Shown here in pieces: positions 5,842 through 7,053 of a DNA stretch of 7,053 bases. Where the stretch lies: NCBI GenBank assembly GCA_021847535.1, contig JAJZMR010000065.1, positions 1 through 7,053 on the forward strand. Reading direction: 5' to 3'. The notes below the pieces were generated by a model, which was not told where the DNA came from, made no database searches, and saw only the letters and a program-made list of their open reading frames with translations. Source of the stretch: a bacterium (GTDB lineage Bacteria; Babelota; Babeliae; Babelales; Babelaceae). The translations under genes were made by a program, and so were the position numbers. Within the stretch, counting starts at the first letter, position 1, and every line of letters begins with the position of its first letter.

Positions 5842-6225
5842 TTAGAGCTTATCCGATGCCCCCGAGAGAGTTCTGAAACAGCTAGAAACCTTCTGTTTAA
5901 CCTTCATCATGCGTAAGTCTTGCTCAGCTTGATTATTGGTAAAATGAACAGATGGATCGATTAGAAACTTGAGTGTTTCTGTCTTAAAATCGAGTAATCG
6001 CAGAAGTAAATTATATCCTGGCCGATTTTTTTTATTACCACGAACTCCAGGAGAATCAATAGGCTCAAGATGCTGGTGAAAATCAAGTCTAATAGCAATA
6101 ATCTGATCATACAATTCATTAATTTTATCGATTGAAATTGATAAGTTCTTTTTTGAAAAGGAATTCGCTAGGAGTAATAATTCACTCATCAATGGCGCCC
6201 AGGACTCACTGTCGAACTCATAATA
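5842..6225 (-). pseudogene. IS66-family transposase remnant, C-terminal catalytic part only
   Basis: The frame is open from 6249 to the stop at 5842. Recognisable IS66-type sequence begins near YYEFDSESWAP---SELLLLA, continues through LYDQIIAIR and GNKKNRPGYNLLLRLLDFKTETLKFLID, and ends with VHFTNNQAEQDLRMM and KQKVSSCFRTLSGA. NNQAE-DLRM-K--QK-SGCFR---GA is the signature around the last catalytic acidic residue (the Glu of AEQ) of the IS66 DDE domain. Full IS66 transposases are about 450-530 residues; here at most about 130 remain, and the C-terminus is also cut just after SGA (then SDKL and a stop), where intact copies continue with an IRGYIST-like helix. No other IS66 genes and no clear terminal inverted repeats are visible. 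It is therefore a dead fragment wedged between a secreted-protein promoter and a divergent small gene. No start codon with a ribosome binding site was found. Confidence 0.88.
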
Positions 6226-6419
6226 TGAAAAAATATCTTTTATTGGCGCTCATAACATTATTTGTTGCTCCTGGGGCCTATTCAATGCCTATACCGACTA
6301 TCTCTGATGGGTGGATGGCGTATGCAGTTACCGCAATCGGGCTCTCAACAAGTTTTTATAATGCAAAAAAAATTCTTCAGGGGCCAAAAGAGCATGCAAA
6401 AACAAAAAAAAGGTCCTGA
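6225..6419 (+). CDS. Small membrane/secreted protein, zero-frame 5' part of a split gene
   Basis: The ATG at 6225 opens a 64-codon frame. Residues 1-20 form a classical signal peptide (MKKYLLLALITLFVAPGAYS, likely cleaved before MPIPT), followed by a moderately hydrophobic segment at 28-44 (DGWMAYAVTAIGLSTSF) and a basic tail. The frame stops at 6417-6419 just after an A8 run. Shifting by -1 at that run gives a much longer open frame to 6730 with compatible composition, so this is probably the first part of a 168-residue protein. I chose 6225 rather than an in-frame ATG at 6132 because the intervening sequence is antisense to the transposase remnant and the signal peptide starts exactly at 6225. 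There is no good Shine-Dalgarno. The start overlaps the edge of the IS66 remnant, so the native upstream region may have been lost. No family is recognised. Confidence 0.6.
   Translation: MKKYLLLALITLFVAPGAYSMPIPTISDGWMAYAVTAIGLSTSFYNAKKILQGPKEHAKTKKRS
6403..6413 (+). other. A8 slippery run at the frame change
   Basis: The zero-frame codons are ACA AAA AAA AGG. The heptamer A-AAA-AAA allows both tRNAs to re-pair after a -1 slip, and eight consecutive A residues (6404-6411) also allow RNA-polymerase slippage. One extra A would join the two frames exactly. An SD-like AGGGG lies at 6379-6383, about 20 nt upstream, further than the spacing that stimulates dnaX frameshifting. No strong downstream stem is visible. 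Simple deletion or a homopolymer read error explains it equally well. Confidence 0.5.
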
Positions 6420-6730
6420 CGGCATACGAAAAAGCAAAAAAACCCTTTTATGATGATCCAACTAAGAAGCCTATTCAAGCTTTCGGGCGCCAATATATAA
6501 CCCTGCGTCCGGGTGCTAACCAAGAACCAATTATTTGTCGCTTGGCGAGTTTGAGCTCAGCAGAAGATCAATTCACAAAAGAGCAATTCATAGAGCAATT
6601 CGATAAAGAAAGTAGAATTGATCTCTCTCGTAAAATCTTTTACGCCAAAATGGGGCTTACCATGACTTTTGCAGGTGTTTGTTGGCTTGCTTATATCGGC
6701 TCCAAAACAGGAGACAAAATAATCGCCTAA
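6410..6730 (+). CDS. 3' (-1 frame) part of the split membrane-protein gene
   Basis: This frame is open from the A8 run to TAA at 6728-6730 (106 residues). Read after the first 62 residues of the zero frame it gives a 168-residue product. After KKKVLTAYEKAKKPFYDD there is a short proline-containing soluble part, RQYITLRPGANQEPIICRL, an acidic helix SSAEDQFTKEQFIEQFDKES, and a C-terminal hydrophobic helix at about 139-158 (FYAKMGLTMTFAGVCWLAYI) ending GSKTGDKIIA. The smooth junction, the codon use and the membrane segment argue that it is real coding sequence. On its own it would have to start at a TTG at 6542 without a ribosome binding site, which is unlikely. A convergent gene ends 38 bp beyond. 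Function unknown. Confidence 0.6.
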   Translation, partial: KVLTAYEKAKKPFYDDPTKKPIQAFGRQYITLRPGANQEPIICRLASLSSAEDQFTKEQFIEQFDKESRIDLSRKIFYAKMGLTMTFAGVCWLAYIGSKTGDKIIA

Positions 6731-6767
6731 CAATTATGTACAATACGCTCTGACTAAAAAGATATTC

Positions 6768-7052
6768 TCAGTTTTTTTTATTATACATTTCACAAAGGTA
6801 ATTAAAATAAAAATCGTCATCGAGCATTATACTTTTTGTAGAAGATGATATATTCACCCATTTAAGAAGTTTATTGCCCTCACTATAAGATAAAGCAACA
6901 ACATGCCATTCAGCGTTTTCAGATTTAGCCATTAAAATGGCTTCATATATTTCATAGCTTTTATTGCCTTGTGTACGCTTATATTGATTAATTTTTGCTA
7001 TTTTTTGCGCGCAGAAAACATGGCGAAGACGTATGCCAGCATCAGTATCTAC
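6768..7052 (-). CDS. Unidentified protein, C-terminal 94 residues (5' end off window)
   Basis: The frame is open on the minus strand from the right edge to TGA at 6770-6768, with no internal stop. It reads VDTDAGIRLRHVFCAQKIAK, then INQYKRTQGNKSYEIYEAIL, then a strand-rich stretch EWHVVALSYSEGNKLLKWVN, and ends DDDFYFNYLCEMYNKKN. The mix of hydrophobic, charged and aromatic residues looks like a folded soluble domain, not a low-complexity tail, and there is no membrane segment in the visible part. It converges on the split membrane-protein gene, with 37 bp between stop codons. An open frame of this length to the edge in A/T-rich DNA is unlikely by chance. I do not recognise the family. Confidence 0.66.
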   Translation of the reverse strand, partial: VDTDAGIRLRHVFCAQKIAKINQYKRTQGNKSYEIYEAILMAKSENAEWHVVALSYSEGNKLLKWVNISSSTKSIMLDDDFYFNYLCEMYNKKN

Positions 7053-7053
7053 C

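Noticed and set aside
6257..6285. TTGAAT, 17 bp, AATAAT on the minus strand resembling the shared promoter
   Set aside because: It lies inside the coding sequence of the signal-peptide gene, points into a dead transposase fragment, and lacks the TAGTAKCTT box. It is probably chance in A/T-rich DNA.
6750..6779. Possible terminator (CTGA ... TCAG followed by eight T) after the split gene
   Set aside because: The stem is only 4 bp with a 14-nt loop, too weak to call, although the T8 run is suggestive.
1..7053. CRISPR array, tRNA, rRNA, riboswitch, replication origin
   Set aside because: No regularly spaced direct repeats, cloverleaf or rRNA-like stretches, or DnaA-box clusters were seen. The CATGCA words at 1-180 are explained by His-Ala codons.

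Overview
This AT-rich bacterial window has long A/T homopolymer runs and standard-code genes. Several small proteins carry Sec-type signal peptides and little recognisable homology, and one remnant of an IS66-type transposase is present. The style (A/T-rich, many lysine-rich secreted proteins of unknown function, a few conserved housekeeping genes) fits a host-associated bacterium. Candidatus Dependentiae (TM6, Babeliae) is my best guess, but that is inference from gene style, not from a search.

Left part (1-1331): a minus-strand gene runs off the left edge. It encodes a MutS-family-like protein that begins with a hydrophobic export or membrane-anchor sequence. A plus-strand gene for a single-pass membrane protein of unknown function (765-1331) diverges from it across a 119-bp promoter region.

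Centre (1348-5797): four minus-strand genes are transcribed right to left. Three encode secreted, lysine/glutamate-rich coiled-coil proteins (5694-5065, 4934-4350, 4282-3611). They are followed by a complete UvrD/PcrA-type superfamily 1 DNA helicase (3567-1348), which ends 16 bp from the convergent membrane-protein gene. The first two coiled-coil genes share a conserved upstream region: a TTGAAT box, 14 bp, then TAGTAKCTT, with further leader similarity and identically placed AAGGAG ribosome binding sites. A strong intrinsic terminator separates the second coiled-coil gene from the third. The second and third proteins end with the same R-x(0,1)-YFFG motif close to the C-terminus. This suggests a small locally expanded family of secreted coiled-coil proteins.

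Right part (5842-7053): a C-terminal remnant of an IS66-family transposase (minus strand) lies head-on against a plus-strand gene for a small signal-peptide and membrane protein. That gene is split by a -1 frame change exactly at an A8 run (ACA AAA AAA AGG). Rejoined, it gives a 168-residue protein with a hydrophobic segment near each end. It may be a fresh pseudogene, a sequencing error, or a gene decoded by slippage. A convergent unidentified minus-strand gene enters from the right edge and stops at 6768.

The most interesting signals are the exported or membrane-anchored MutS-like protein, the promoter shared by the secreted coiled-coil genes together with their C-terminal YFFG motif, and the possible slippage-decoded membrane protein. 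I saw no CRISPR array, tRNA, rRNA or riboswitch. No stretch longer than 300 bases lacks a gene.
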